A stretch of 9,372 nucleotides of DNA from Armatimonadota bacterium (GCA_030612605.1 JAUWNO010000061.1:1-9372); one strand, 5' to 3'. Numbered from the stretch's first letter, positions 1 to 7,359 are shown. The notes: generated from the letters alone by a model not told the origin. A program made the numbers and translations.

Positions 1-1573
1 TTGTTACTACTTCAACTTTAATTTGATAAGTATCATCCATGTACGGTAGGTTGAAATGAGCCAGAAAGTCATTTTCTACTTGAGCATTATAATATTTGGG
101 AGTATTTGCATGAGTTTCAACATCAAACCAATCTAAAGCAGAAGGTGTTTCAGAAGATGTGTACATCACAAAATACCTGAAGAAATCATTTGCTTGAACA
201 GTTCCGATAATATCAAAATCTTCTTTCATTCCGGCATTTTCAAAGGGATAAGAAATTTCAATCTGTGGGAAGGAAACTTCTGTAAGAAGAGCATATACAT
301 CTAATAATCCGTTTCCGTAAAAATTATCAAATCCGCTTTCTCCAAGATCGATGGCAGAACAAGCCAGACGAGAATGTACCTGCTCGAAATTCAGAGAGGG
401 TTCTACAGAAAGCAACAAAGCAATACTTGCACTCACAAATGGAGCAGACATCGAGGTTCCGCTTTGAGCAGAGTAAAGATTATCTTCATCTTCACTGTAT
501 GTGCTGAGCACATTAATGCCCGGAGCTACGAGATCGAGCTGAGAACCGTAAGTGGAAAATGAAGCCAGATTTTTGTTTTCATCAACAGCACCCACAGAAA
601 TAGTGGTGGAAAATATTGCCGGATACCAGATGCCGGATTCTCCGGTATTTCCGGAAGATACAACAACAATGCTTCCTTTATCATAAGCATAAAAGCAGGC
701 ATCAGCAATGATTTGGGAGAAATTTGGACTTCCCCAACTGCAATTTATAACGCTTGCTCCCATATCAGCAGCATAGATTATGCCGGCAGCAGCATCATCA
801 TCCTGAAGATATCCTCCCATTCCTCCAATAGTCTGAAACCCGCAGCGAATCGGCAAAATTTTAGTGTTCCAGCAGATACCGCTTATACCCAGATCATTAT
901 TGGTATCAGCAGCAATTATTCCGGAAACATGGGTTCCATGATGAAGCTCATCAGTAGGATCGTTGTCTTGTCCGAGATAATCTCCGGAAGCCATATAAGC
1001 GAGTTCAGGAGCATCCGTGAAATCCCAGCCATGCCAGTCATCGATGTAGCCGTTGTTATCATCATCGATGCCATTATCAGGAATTTCAAAGGGATTGATA
1101 AAAATATTCGTTTGCAGGTCAGGATGACCAAAGTGAATGCCGGAATCGATTACACCAACAATGATTTCGCTATTTCCGGTTGTATAATTCCAGGCATGAG
1201 GAAGATTTATATTTTCAAAATTTATTTCCTGGTCCGGATATAAAGGATCATTTGGAGTCAGGGAAAATTCATTCAGATAATTTGGTTGGATGTATTCGAT
1301 TCCTGAAAAACGCAAATTTTCGATTGCCTGCCAATCCAGTTCTTCTTCAAAAGAAGCTGTAAAATATTGGTTTTGAAATTTATTTAGAATCGGTTTCAGG
1401 TTTTTTATTTTTTTCTCAGATAAAAAATCATCAAATTCATCTAAGGCAAATTTATTATTTGTAATCTCAATCGGAGAAGAAGTTTTTATTATCATTTCTC
1501 TTGGTGTGAAATTAAGGCAATTCAGCAAAAATGGAAAACAGAGAAACAATAAAATAATCTTAAATTTTTTCAT
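1..1573 (-). CDS. Subtilisin-like S8 serine peptidase, secreted, C-terminus outside window
   Basis: Endopeptidase of the S8 (subtilase) family, expected to act outside the cytoplasm. Reading the minus strand from the ATG at 1573, the frame is open to the window edge (524 codons), so the 3' end is missing. Residues 1-19 look like a signal peptide (MKKFKIILLFLCFPFLLNC); Cys19 could be lipidated, but the LLNC box is not canonical. Residues about 20-120 fit a propeptide. The catalytic domain has Asp143 in GVIDSGIHFGHPDL, His215 in HGTHVSG, the oxyanion Asn309 in SSGNTG and Ser374 in SGTSMSAPF, so it should be active. From about residue 430 a beta-rich extension begins. The RBS AAGGA lies 9 nt before the ATG. 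The gene follows the PorV/PorQ-like gene by 71 nt and may share its transcript. A T9SS sorting domain could lie beyond the edge. Family call is firm; substrate is unknown. Confidence 0.95.
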   Translation of the reverse strand, partial: MKKFKIILLFLCFPFLLNCLNFTPREMIIKTSSPIEITNNKFALDEFDDFLSEKKIKNLKPILNKFQNQYFTASFEEELDWQAIENLRFSGIEYIQPNYLNEFSLTPNDPLYPDQEINFENINLPHAWNYTTGNSEIIVGVIDSGIHFGHPDLQTNIFINPFEIPDNGIDDDNNGYIDDWHGWDFTDAPELAYMASGDYLGQDNDPTDELHHGTHVSGIIAADTNNDLGISGICWNTKILPIRCGFQTIGGMGGYLQDDDAAAGIIYAADMGASVINCSWGSPNFSQIIADACFYAYDKGSIVVVSSGNTGESGIWYPAIFSTTISVGAVDENKNLASFSTYGSQLDLVAPGINVLSTYSEDEDNLYSAQSGTSMSAPFVSASIALLLSVEPSLNFEQVHSRLACSAIDLGESGFDNFYGNGLLDVYALLTEVSFPQIEISYPFENAGMKEDFDIIGTVQANDFFRYFVMYTSSETPSALDWFDVETHANTPKYYNAQVENDFLAHFNLPYMDDTYQIKVEVVT

Positions 1574-1591
1574 AGATCAAGATCCTTTTTG

Positions 1592-1616
1592 CATTCCCAA
1601 GTGCAACTTGGGAATG
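1592..1616. repeat. Perfect 11-bp hairpin between the PorV/PorQ-like and S8 genes
   Basis: The arms CATTCCCAAGT (1592-1602) and ACTTGGGAATG (1606-1616) are exact inverted copies around a 3-nt loop GCA. It sits in the 71-nt gap ahead of the S8 RBS. No T-run follows on the minus strand, so it is not a standard intrinsic terminator. It looks like a REP-type dispersed palindrome that could also act as a processing or attenuation site; the role is inferred. Confidence 0.7.
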
Positions 1617-1644
1617 AGAGTGATTTCATCACTTCAATAAATGA

Positions 1645-2541
1645 TTAAAATAGATAACTGATTCCTATCATATGAACATCATTGATATCTTCCACGAACG
1701 GAATGAAAGCATAATCGATAATGATTTTTTTAATTTTGATGCCGAAACCGGTTGTAAATTCTTCAGCATCATAATTGAATTTATATCCTAACCTGATGTT
1801 CAGGATTTTATTGTATTCAGCGTTCAGTCCGAGAACTGTTTTAATTTCATCATCATCAGAATGTTTGATAATTTTTAGTTCGGAAGATATCTCTGCAAAT
1901 TTCGGAGAAAACTTCTTAATAATACTGATTTCGCCTGAAATGGGTAGTTCAATACTTTCCTCATTCATTTTGGAAGTTGTGCCTAAATGTTTTAAAGCTG
2001 CTGCGATTTTCAGATTTCTGATCGGTGTGAGATAAGTATATCCCAGATCAACTGACAAACCGGTGCTGGAAGCTGTGTCGATTTTTTCATAAAGTCCGTA
2101 AAGATTAATTCCAATGTAGTGATCCGGAGTTAATCTATAAGCGGAGCCAATAATGAAATTCAAATCGATCGGATGGAATTCGCCAATATTATTTCCCATA
2201 TCATCATAACTGTCGATTTTCCCATAATCAAGATATCTGTAAGCAATGCCGAACGAGGATTTGCCTTGAGATTTCAGATAAGCGATGCTGTTTATGGTGG
2301 TATCAAAAATCCAGTAGTTTTGCGTCATTGAAAGCACGGTATTTTTATTCATTAAGCCGGCACACGGATTTTCAATGAAACTGAAAGCATCTGATGAGAA
2401 AAATGCACCTGTTCCACCTTGAGCGGCAATACTTGTTCCTGAAATTATTTTCAGTATCTGGAATCCGCGATCTCCTTCTGTTTCGGCAAAAAGATTTATC
2501 ATCAAACCTGCAAAAAACAGGAGTAATACTATTTTTTTCAT
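1645..2541 (-). CDS. PorV/PorQ-family outer-membrane beta-barrel protein
   Basis: A 298-residue protein of the PorV/PorQ group, related to FadL-like barrels; in type IX secretion PorV carries cargo from the translocon to the attachment complex. Residues 1-19 form a signal peptide ending LFA before Glu20. Near the mature N-terminus the stretch around SIAAQGGTGAFFSSDAFSF and ENPCAGL matches the family's GGxxxAxxDDAxAxxxNPAGL region. Next come alternating beta strands, a YRYLDYGKID motif and a D-x-x-G-N-x-x-G-E-F segment typical of the family, and a C-terminal GISYLF whose final Phe is the usual barrel signature. The frame opens earlier at 2583, but the ATG at 2541 is chosen because it has a strong RBS and starts the signal peptide. 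It lies between two secreted-protein genes, which fits a secretion role. Whether it is PorV, PorQ or another paralogue cannot be settled here. Confidence 0.85.
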   Translation of the reverse strand: MKKIVLLLFFAGLMINLFAETEGDRGFQILKIISGTSIAAQGGTGAFFSSDAFSFIENPCAGLMNKNTVLSMTQNYWIFDTTINSIAYLKSQGKSSFGIAYRYLDYGKIDSYDDMGNNIGEFHPIDLNFIIGSAYRLTPDHYIGINLYGLYEKIDTASSTGLSVDLGYTYLTPIRNLKIAAALKHLGTTSKMNEESIELPISGEISIIKKFSPKFAEISSELKIIKHSDDDEIKTVLGLNAEYNKILNIRLGYKFNYDAEEFTTGFGIKIKKIIIDYAFIPFVEDINDVHMIGISYLF

Positions 2542-2544
2542 TTG

Positions 2545-2550
2545 TCCTCC
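2545..2550 (-). promoter_or_regulatory. Ribosome binding site fixing the PorV/PorQ-like start
   Basis: On the minus strand GGAGGA lies directly before CAA-ATG. It supports starting at 2541 rather than at 2583, where the extra 14 residues are highly basic and would bury the signal peptide. Confidence 0.75.
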
Positions 2551-2671
2551 AAAATTTATTTTTATTCTTTTTCTATTTTTCACTTCACGAAGCTTCCCTC
2601 AAAAGAATCCTTGCAATTAAGATTCGGGAAGTTTTCTTGCAACCGTCTTTTTCCAATCATTTTTCATCTCA

Positions 2672-2724
2672 ACCTTCCGAATCTTCTGACATGAGAAAAA
2701 TCTGGAAGAAAAGCTTCGGAAGGT
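2672..2724. repeat. Imperfect inverted repeat with 9-bp outer arms
   Basis: The outer arms ACCTTCCGA (2672-2680) and TCGGAAGGT (2716-2724) pair exactly. Inside, TCTTC (2682-2686) can pair with GAAGA (2705-2709). It lies in the 243-nt gap between the M6-like and PorV/PorQ-like genes. The TTCGGAAGG core recurs in other gaps of this window, so this is probably a member of a dispersed palindromic repeat family. Confidence 0.6.
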
Positions 2725-2733
2725 AACAAAGCT

Positions 2734-2754
2734 TCCTCTCCTTTTAGGAGAGGA
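2734..2754. repeat. 8-bp hairpin just downstream of the M6-like gene
   Basis: TCCTCTCC (2734-2741) and GGAGAGGA (2747-2754) are perfect inverted copies around TTTTA. It lies about 30 nt past the M6-like stop codon on the minus strand, where a terminator would sit. It is followed there by AGCTTTGTTACC, not a T-run, so a dispersed repeat with possible mRNA 3'-end stabilising effect is more likely than a rho-independent terminator. Confidence 0.55.
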
Positions 2755-2784
2755 TTGAAGTGAGGTAAAAACACTTCTATTAAT

Positions 2785-5700
2785 CTATTTTTCAATAGCA
2801 AATTTCTTCTTTAGAATTTCTCCTTTTGCTCTGATTATGGCAAAATACACACCGGAAGATAGTTTGTCTGCATCGATGAAAACACCGGTTTCCATATTTT
2901 TTTCACAGAAAACCGTATTCTTAAAAATTCTGTTTCCGGCAATGTCAAATATTTTTATTTTAACTTCTGTGTTTTTGCTGGTCATTATTTTCAAGGTGAT
3001 GGTTTTATTTTGAACTTCACCCTTATAAATGCTGCTGTCAAAGATGTTACTGAGCGGGTTTGGATAGAAATATGTATTTTCTTTAATAAAGATACTTCTG
3101 TTTTCGTAAGGATCTACAGGCAGCTCACCCAGGCATGATGCTGTTCTTTGAAGATTGGCAAATTCGCTGAACCAAACAGGTTTTTCTATATTTTCGTTTT
3201 CTGCAGGAGAATATCTAAAGACAGTACCGTTATTTCCTGAAATGAAAAAATAATTTTTTTCTTCATAATCCACTGAATCTGCATAAGATGCAAAAATCGG
3301 ATAAGTTAAACTGCGGTCACTGAACGAGACAGGATAATTCAGTTTTATTTCAAAATTGTTGTTATTGATGTTTTCCCAGGCACAGAAACGATTTCGAGAC
3401 ATATTTCCAATTATTTCCAGCTCATTATCAGCATCGATATCAAAAGCTAATATACCTGCTGTAATATAGTTGGAATCCGGGGAAGCAATCTCGTTTTCAG
3501 GTTTGGAAATTACACCATTCATTTCAATGACCACAAATCCGTTTTCTCCTCCAATCAGAATATCTAAAAATCCATTTGCATCAACATCTGCGATGGAGGG
3601 AATTGAAAAAGAAGAAAGCGGAATTTTCACAGGAAAATTATTGAGAATTTCACCGTTTTGCCTGAACACATAAATCAGTGTATCGGAAGTTGTGAAGATA
3701 ATCTCATCCAGATTATCTCGATCAATATCTGCCAGAACAGTAGCTAAGATCAGTAAACTATCATTGGTTACATCATTCAAAACATCCAAATCGCAAGAAA
3801 AGACATCATTGTTTTCCAGATTGATTTTTTGCAGTCTGAAAAGATAAGATTCATCTTGATTGATCGAATAAAGGAAATTATTCTTCAACATAAGATTGGA
3901 AGCAATTTTGGTTTCAGAAAAATTAATGATGTTAATCGGTTCATAATTTTCATCCAAAATTTTAATTTCACTTTCAAAATTATCGATGTGATTCAAAGGA
4001 GCAAAAGCGCGACCTAAACTATTCTGATCTGGATTCACAACTACCGGACCAGCCCAGTTTTTATTATTTTCGATAAAAAGAGTATTCTGGAAATTTGGAA
4101 GAGAGAAGTTAATTTCATAAAGAACCGAAACAAGTCCATTTGGATTTGTACACGGAAGTAAAAAGCTATTATTATTTTCATCATAAGAATAAAAGGTTGT
4201 CAATTGAACATCTAAAGTTAATGATATTGGAAATCCGTCTAAAAATTCGTTATCCTTCCAAACATTTATTTTTCCATTTGGCATAGGATAGAAAATCTCG
4301 TTTCTGCCATCATTATCAAAATCAACAAGAGCTGCGGGATAAGGATTTTCTCCGTCAAAATCTCCATCCAGGCTCCAGGGATATCGAACGGAAAATGTCA
4401 TCAGCGAATCTGAGCTGCTGATATCATAGATTTCCAACTGAATACCGCCGTAATAACTTTCGGCAGTCGGATTTGAAGTAAAGCCATTAAGGGGATTATT
4501 CCGACCGCCAAAATAATCGTTGTTGCTCTCTCTATAAGAATCATAAGCAGAACCCCTGCTTTCAATATACATCCTGTTGTCCATATGTTGGATGCCGTCA
4601 GCTTCCTCTAAATCTACACCTTTATGAGATGCATCACTATTTATGGAATTCGTTTCTAATTCAGCATTAAATTTCTCATCGATTATGTTTTCATCGATGT
4701 GCCAGATAAAGAGACCTGAACCATCGATGACATTACCGTCATAAGCACCTAAACCGGGCATATAAAAATCCCATTCGCATCCTTTGTATGTGTTTTCCAT
4801 AAAATTGAATCGCGGCTCACCAGCATGCGGATGACCGGGCGGATAGACATCCTGCTCGCCTTCTGGTAAAAGCGCAAAAGTAAAAGATGGTTCGCCCTGC
4901 AAAGTGCTGCCATCAGGATTTTGCTGCCTGTTTTCCAGCAGGAAATATTCCTTGTCCGAAATTATAATTTTGAAGATTTTCTCAGTTACATCATCATTTG
5001 CCATGGGAAATGTAATGGTCAGATTTGATTCGGAAACACTGATTTCTTCAATATTTTCGTCTTCCCAACCCATGTAATTGCGCGACCAGGCACAAGGCAG
5101 AGGAGGAACATATCCATTGGCATTCCAGGCACCTGTTCCCATCACACCAAAATTACCTATCCCATAAGACACACCATTAGAGGAGTCATTATCGAATAGA
5201 GTTGCCAGTCCTATCTGGCGTCCCCAGAGAAAAGCAATGATACCAATCATACCATAATTTGGATCACCTTCTTCAAAATCAGGCAGACATTCTGTTTCCG
5301 GGCAGATCACGATTTCCTTTATTATTTTTCCATCATCAGTAATTAAACCCGGGAAATCATCATTTTCCGGATCCAATCCGGCTTGTAGAGTGCGGCGGTT
5401 TAAGAAGGTGCTCATCAGTTCATCTAAATTAACTTCATTCACATCTGCTTCCTGTCCGGCGCCAGCATGAAAAATCATAAAAGAATCGTAATTATTAAAA
5501 TCTATTTCCGCGTCTGCAACTTCAAAAACATCCTGGGCAAATTCCGTGATTCTCTCGAGCGAAAGCTCATCATCTCCATAATAAGCCATTGTATTAGGAG
5601 CAGTGATAACATTTTCCCAGACCGTATAATTTTCCGGTTGCAAACTGTAATTTCCATGAGAGGCATCATTATAAAAAGAAGATAGATGGAACATAAATCG

Positions 5701-5955
5701 TTCAAAATAAACTTTATCGTGAGCCAGAGAATCCGGATAATCAGCAATCAAATCAAATTCATGGTCTTCAAAATCAACCATCAAAACAAGAATGCTGTCA
5801 GGCACATTATCGTTGCGATTTTGCCTGGAAAAAATTTCTGAAGAACCGCTAAATATTTTTGGAGAGCTATCCGGTTTTAGTGGATGAGACGGAACAGAAA
5901 ATAGATTAACAGATGCTGCCAGAAAGATGAATGAAACAACAACAAAACTTTTCAT
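2785..5955 (-). CDS. Secreted M6-metallopeptidase-like protein with degenerate active site, propeller and T9SS sorting domain
   Basis: A 1056-residue protein built like the immune-inhibitor-A (M6) peptidases. Residues 1-20 are a signal peptide; about 55-460 are the M6-like domain, shown by IGNFGVMGTGAWN (267-278), LFIWHIDENIID (415-426) and KGVDLEEADG (445-454). The position of the zinc motif HEFGHxLGLxxLYD is occupied by FLWGRQIGLATLFD (242-255): both zinc histidines and the catalytic Glu are replaced without any frame change, so proteolysis is unlikely. Residues about 529-915 look like an FG-GAP/VCBS-type propeller with Asp-rich loops DFDNDG (545), DIDRDN (743), DVDANG (790) and DIDADN (839), possibly calcium-binding. 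Residues about 958-1056 (FYPNP, VKIKIFDIAGNRI, SGVYFAII, KKKFAIEK) are a T9SS type A sorting domain. AAAGGA lies 5 nt before the ATG. It probably acts on or outside the cell surface as a binding protein; the target is unknown. Confidence 0.9.
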   Translation of the reverse strand: MKSFVVVSFIFLAASVNLFSVPSHPLKPDSSPKIFSGSSEIFSRQNRNDNVPDSILVLMVDFEDHEFDLIADYPDSLAHDKVYFERFMFHLSSFYNDASHGNYSLQPENYTVWENVITAPNTMAYYGDDELSLERITEFAQDVFEVADAEIDFNNYDSFMIFHAGAGQEADVNEVNLDELMSTFLNRRTLQAGLDPENDDFPGLITDDGKIIKEIVICPETECLPDFEEGDPNYGMIGIIAFLWGRQIGLATLFDNDSSNGVSYGIGNFGVMGTGAWNANGYVPPLPCAWSRNYMGWEDENIEEISVSESNLTITFPMANDDVTEKIFKIIISDKEYFLLENRQQNPDGSTLQGEPSFTFALLPEGEQDVYPPGHPHAGEPRFNFMENTYKGCEWDFYMPGLGAYDGNVIDGSGLFIWHIDENIIDEKFNAELETNSINSDASHKGVDLEEADGIQHMDNRMYIESRGSAYDSYRESNNDYFGGRNNPLNGFTSNPTAESYYGGIQLEIYDISSSDSLMTFSVRYPWSLDGDFDGENPYPAALVDFDNDGRNEIFYPMPNGKINVWKDNEFLDGFPISLTLDVQLTTFYSYDENNNSFLLPCTNPNGLVSVLYEINFSLPNFQNTLFIENNKNWAGPVVVNPDQNSLGRAFAPLNHIDNFESEIKILDENYEPINIINFSETKIASNLMLKNNFLYSINQDESYLFRLQKINLENNDVFSCDLDVLNDVTNDSLLILATVLADIDRDNLDEIIFTTSDTLIYVFRQNGEILNNFPVKIPLSSFSIPSIADVDANGFLDILIGGENGFVVIEMNGVISKPENEIASPDSNYITAGILAFDIDADNELEIIGNMSRNRFCAWENINNNNFEIKLNYPVSFSDRSLTYPIFASYADSVDYEEKNYFFISGNNGTVFRYSPAENENIEKPVWFSEFANLQRTASCLGELPVDPYENRSIFIKENTYFYPNPLSNIFDSSIYKGEVQNKTITLKIMTSKNTEVKIKIFDIAGNRIFKNTVFCEKNMETGVFIDADKLSSGVYFAIIRAKGEILKKKFAIEK

Positions 5956-5984
5956 AAAAATCCTTTTTTAAAGAAACTTGAAAC

Positions 5985-6011
5985 CACGAATTAACTCGAA
6001 TTTACACGAAT
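5985..6011. repeat. Three CACGAAT-type units at exact 10-nt spacing
   Basis: CACGAAT (5985-5991), CTCGAAT (5995-6001) and CACGAAT (6005-6011) repeat with a 10-nt period in the upstream region of the M6-like gene, about 30 nt before its start codon. Single related units occur at 7150-7156 and 7202-7208. One helical turn between units would fit a protein-binding array, but it also resembles a dispersed repeat I associate with FCB-group genomes. Confidence 0.6.
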
Positions 6012-6039
6012 AATAAAGTTCATAATCTAATTTTTTTCT

Positions 6040-6075
6040 CCTTCCTCCCGAAAGCTTTCGGGACAGTTCGGAAGG
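6040..6075. repeat. 18-bp perfect palindrome inside a 6-bp outer stem
   Basis: TCCCGAAAGCTTTCGGGA (6046-6063) is its own reverse complement. It is bracketed by CCTTCC (6040-6045) and GGAAGG (6070-6075), which also pair. It lies between the zinc-ribbon gene and the M6-like gene. A second, 12-bp palindrome CAGAAGCTTCTG follows at 6085-6096. No transposase accompanies them; they look like REP-type elements. Confidence 0.65.
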
Positions 6076-6177
6076 CACTAACTCCAGAAGCTTCTGCTTC
6101 TCTCAAAATAAATCAGAAATCGTTAATCGATATTTCATTATTCTTTAATCATTTTTTACATCAACAATATTGAAACA

Positions 6178-6200
6178 CCCTCCTACCATGGATAAGAGGG
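6178..6200 (-). terminator. Possible 3'-end hairpin of the efp operon
   Basis: On the minus strand CCCTCTTA and TAGGAGGG form an 8-bp stem with one G-U pair and a 7-nt loop, about 40 nt past the stop codon of the zinc-ribbon gene. The position suits a terminator, but there is no clear T-run right after the stem, so the call is weak. Confidence 0.35.
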
Positions 6201-6238
6201 CATTACAATAAAGATTTGTTATAAGATTACGAACTTTT

Positions 6239-6445
6239 TTAGATTTTACCGGACATTATTTCTTTTTCATTACATTTGCAAATGCTTATGAATTCATATT
6301 TTGGAGTCCAGGTATTTGCTTTTGATTTGAAGCTTCTTACTAACTTTACTTTTTTTACTTCAGTATTACACTTTGGACAAATAACTTTACCTTCAGTACT
6401 TATTTCATGAGCCAATTTGGCTGCGAATGATCTTACTTTTGCCAT
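6239..6445 (-). CDS. Small basic zinc-ribbon protein encoded directly after efp
   Basis: A 68-residue Lys-rich protein I cannot assign to a named family. It starts MAKVRSFAAKLAHEI, has a CPKC knuckle at residues 23-26 and a CKC pair at 56-58, with 29 residues between, so it probably binds one zinc ion. There is no signal peptide or membrane segment, so it is cytoplasmic. Size, charge and zinc knuckles resemble small ribosomal proteins, but it does not read like L28, L31, L33 or L36. The frame is open back to 6493; the ATG at 6445 is chosen because AAAGGAG lies 5 nt upstream and because a longer start would overlap efp. The gap to efp is 10 nt, so the two are co-transcribed and probably translationally coupled. 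A link to translation is inferred from this context only. Confidence 0.8.
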   Translation of the reverse strand: MAKVRSFAAKLAHEISTEGKVICPKCNTEVKKVKLVRSFKSKANTWTPKYEFISICKCNEKEIMSGKI

Positions 6446-6450
6446 CTTTT

Positions 6451-6457
6451 CTCCTTT
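6451..6457 (-). promoter_or_regulatory. Ribosome binding site overlapping the efp stop codon
   Basis: AAAGGAG, 5 nt before the zinc-ribbon ATG, shares its first two bases with the TAA stop codon of efp (6456-6458). A ribosome ending efp would sit on this site, which points to coupled translation of the two genes. Confidence 0.75.
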
Positions 6458-7016
6458 AGACTCTCTCGATATACTCGCCATTGCGAGTGTCAATTTTGAT
6501 TTTATTGCCGACTTCGATGAAGAATGGAACTGTGATTGTCAAGCCGTTTGCAGTTACTGCTTTTTTCCCGCTTGCAGAAGCTGTATTTCCTCTCACATTT
6601 GGTTCACATTCTGCTATTTCCTGAACAACAGTAATAGGCAGCTCGATTCCCAGAATTTCACCTTTTGGATCAAGCTTCATTCCCACCACCATATTTTCAA
6701 TCAGATATTTATCCAGATCGCCAATGATTTCTGCAGGAACAGACATCTGTTCATAGGTGGTGCTATCCATGAAAACATAGAAGCTGCCGTCAAAGTAGAG
6801 ATATTCTTTTTTGTGTTTTTCCACTCTGACTTCTTCCAGCTTTTCGCTGGTTCTAAAGGTGTTTTCCAGGACTTTCCCGGTTTTTATGTTTTTGAGTTTG
6901 GTGCGCACAAAAGCTCCACCTTTCCCGGGTTTTACATGCTGGAATTCAACGATTTCAAAGAGTTCACCTTTGAAATTGATGATCAAGCCATTTCTTATAT
7001 CCGAAGTCGTTGCCAT
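6456..7016 (-). CDS. efp: Elongation factor P
   Basis: EF-P binds the ribosome between the P and E sites and speeds peptide bond formation at polyproline stretches. The 186-residue length is normal. The N-terminal KOW-like domain holds the tip loop HVKPGKGGAF, where Lys32 matches the residue that EpmA beta-lysylates in E. coli (other bacteria use an Arg or a different Lys modification). The central domain has YLYFDGSFYVFMD and the C-terminal OB domain has AECEPNVRGNTASASGKKA and ends with TRNGEYIERV, close to the usual signatures. No modification enzyme gene is in view. The ATG at 7016 fits the family's MAxxxSDIRNG opening, although the nearest purine-rich site (AAAGGA) is 15 nt away. A strong hairpin lies about 30 nt upstream. 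The gene leads a two-gene unit with the zinc-ribbon gene. Confidence 0.97.
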   Translation of the reverse strand: MATTSDIRNGLIINFKGELFEIVEFQHVKPGKGGAFVRTKLKNIKTGKVLENTFRTSEKLEEVRVEKHKKEYLYFDGSFYVFMDSTTYEQMSVPAEIIGDLDKYLIENMVVGMKLDPKGEILGIELPITVVQEIAECEPNVRGNTASASGKKAVTANGLTITVPFFIEVGNKIKIDTRNGEYIERV

Positions 7017-7047
7017 CTTTACTTATCAAATTCCTTTTAAAGCTTAT

Positions 7048-7070
7048 AACGCCTTGATGTTCAAGGCGTT
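7048..7070. repeat. Perfect 10-bp hairpin in the efp leader
   Basis: AACGCCTTGA (7048-7057) and TCAAGGCGTT (7061-7070) pair exactly around a 3-nt loop. It ends 31 nt before the efp start codon. Its design (10-11 bp, 3-nt loop) is like that of the hairpin at 1592-1616. There is no T-run on either side, so it is either a dispersed palindrome or a structured element of the efp 5' leader. Confidence 0.7.
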
Positions 7071-7160
7071 TCCCAGAAATAAATTCGACTATTTTATGGC
7101 AAGGAAAAATTTTCACTTATTCATTATTAGCCTGTAGAGACTATTTATCCACGAATGAGA

Positions 7161-7189
7161 CCCCGATACAGTCGTCCCTCTTTACGGGG
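7161..7189. repeat. Short CCCCG/CGGGG inverted repeat
   Basis: CCCCG (7161-7165) and CGGGG (7185-7189) enclose 19 nt and stand out as G+C-rich in an A+T-rich gap. Flanking CACGAAT (7150-7156) and CACGAAG (7202-7208) suggest a composite of repeat fragments. Function is unknown. Confidence 0.4.
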
Positions 7190-7247
7190 CAGGCGAATTG
7201 CCACGAAGAATAAAATATTGTTTAAATCATAACTGTATTTACAGACC

Positions 7248-7359
7248 TTGAAAAGGTTTACCCCGTTAGATAAAAAAGCATATGGTTAAGAATTCTTGAA
7301 AATGTATAAATTATCTTAACGGGGTTTAAGAGACTTTTCTTCTTGTTGAACCTTTTCAA
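7248..7359. repeat. Two nested inverted repeats
   Basis: The outer arms TTGAAAAGGTT (7248-7258) and AACCTTTTCAA (7349-7359) are perfect. The inner arms ACCCCGTTAGATAA (7260-7273) and TTATCTTAACGGGGT (7311-7325) match except for one extra base. The 37-nt centre contains the palindrome AAGAATTCTT. Nested order means the whole 112 nt can fold into one long stem with an asymmetric bulge. It could be a MITE-like remnant or a transcribed structured element; no reading frame of interest is inside. Confidence 0.55.

Noticed and set aside
713..1243. 176-codon plus-strand frame
   Set aside because: It is antisense to the S8 peptidase, whose catalytic motifs are intact in the minus-strand frame; the plus-strand product has no sensible features.
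2394..2726. 110-codon plus-strand frame at the start of the PorV/PorQ-like gene
   Set aside because: It is antisense to the signal peptide region and runs through the intergenic repeats; low-complexity Phe/Leu/Ser composition.
5200..5240. Frameshift or sequencing error destroying the M6 active site
   Set aside because: The flanking motifs on both sides are in the same frame and the five deviant codons are plain substitutions, so no indel is needed.
6417..7040. 207-codon plus-strand frame
   Set aside because: It is the antisense shadow of efp and the zinc-ribbon gene, both clearly real by sequence and RBS.
7141..7210. tRNA-like or structured RNA gene
   Set aside because: Only a 5-bp CCCCG/CGGGG stem is visible; no cloverleaf arms or T-loop sequence could be found.
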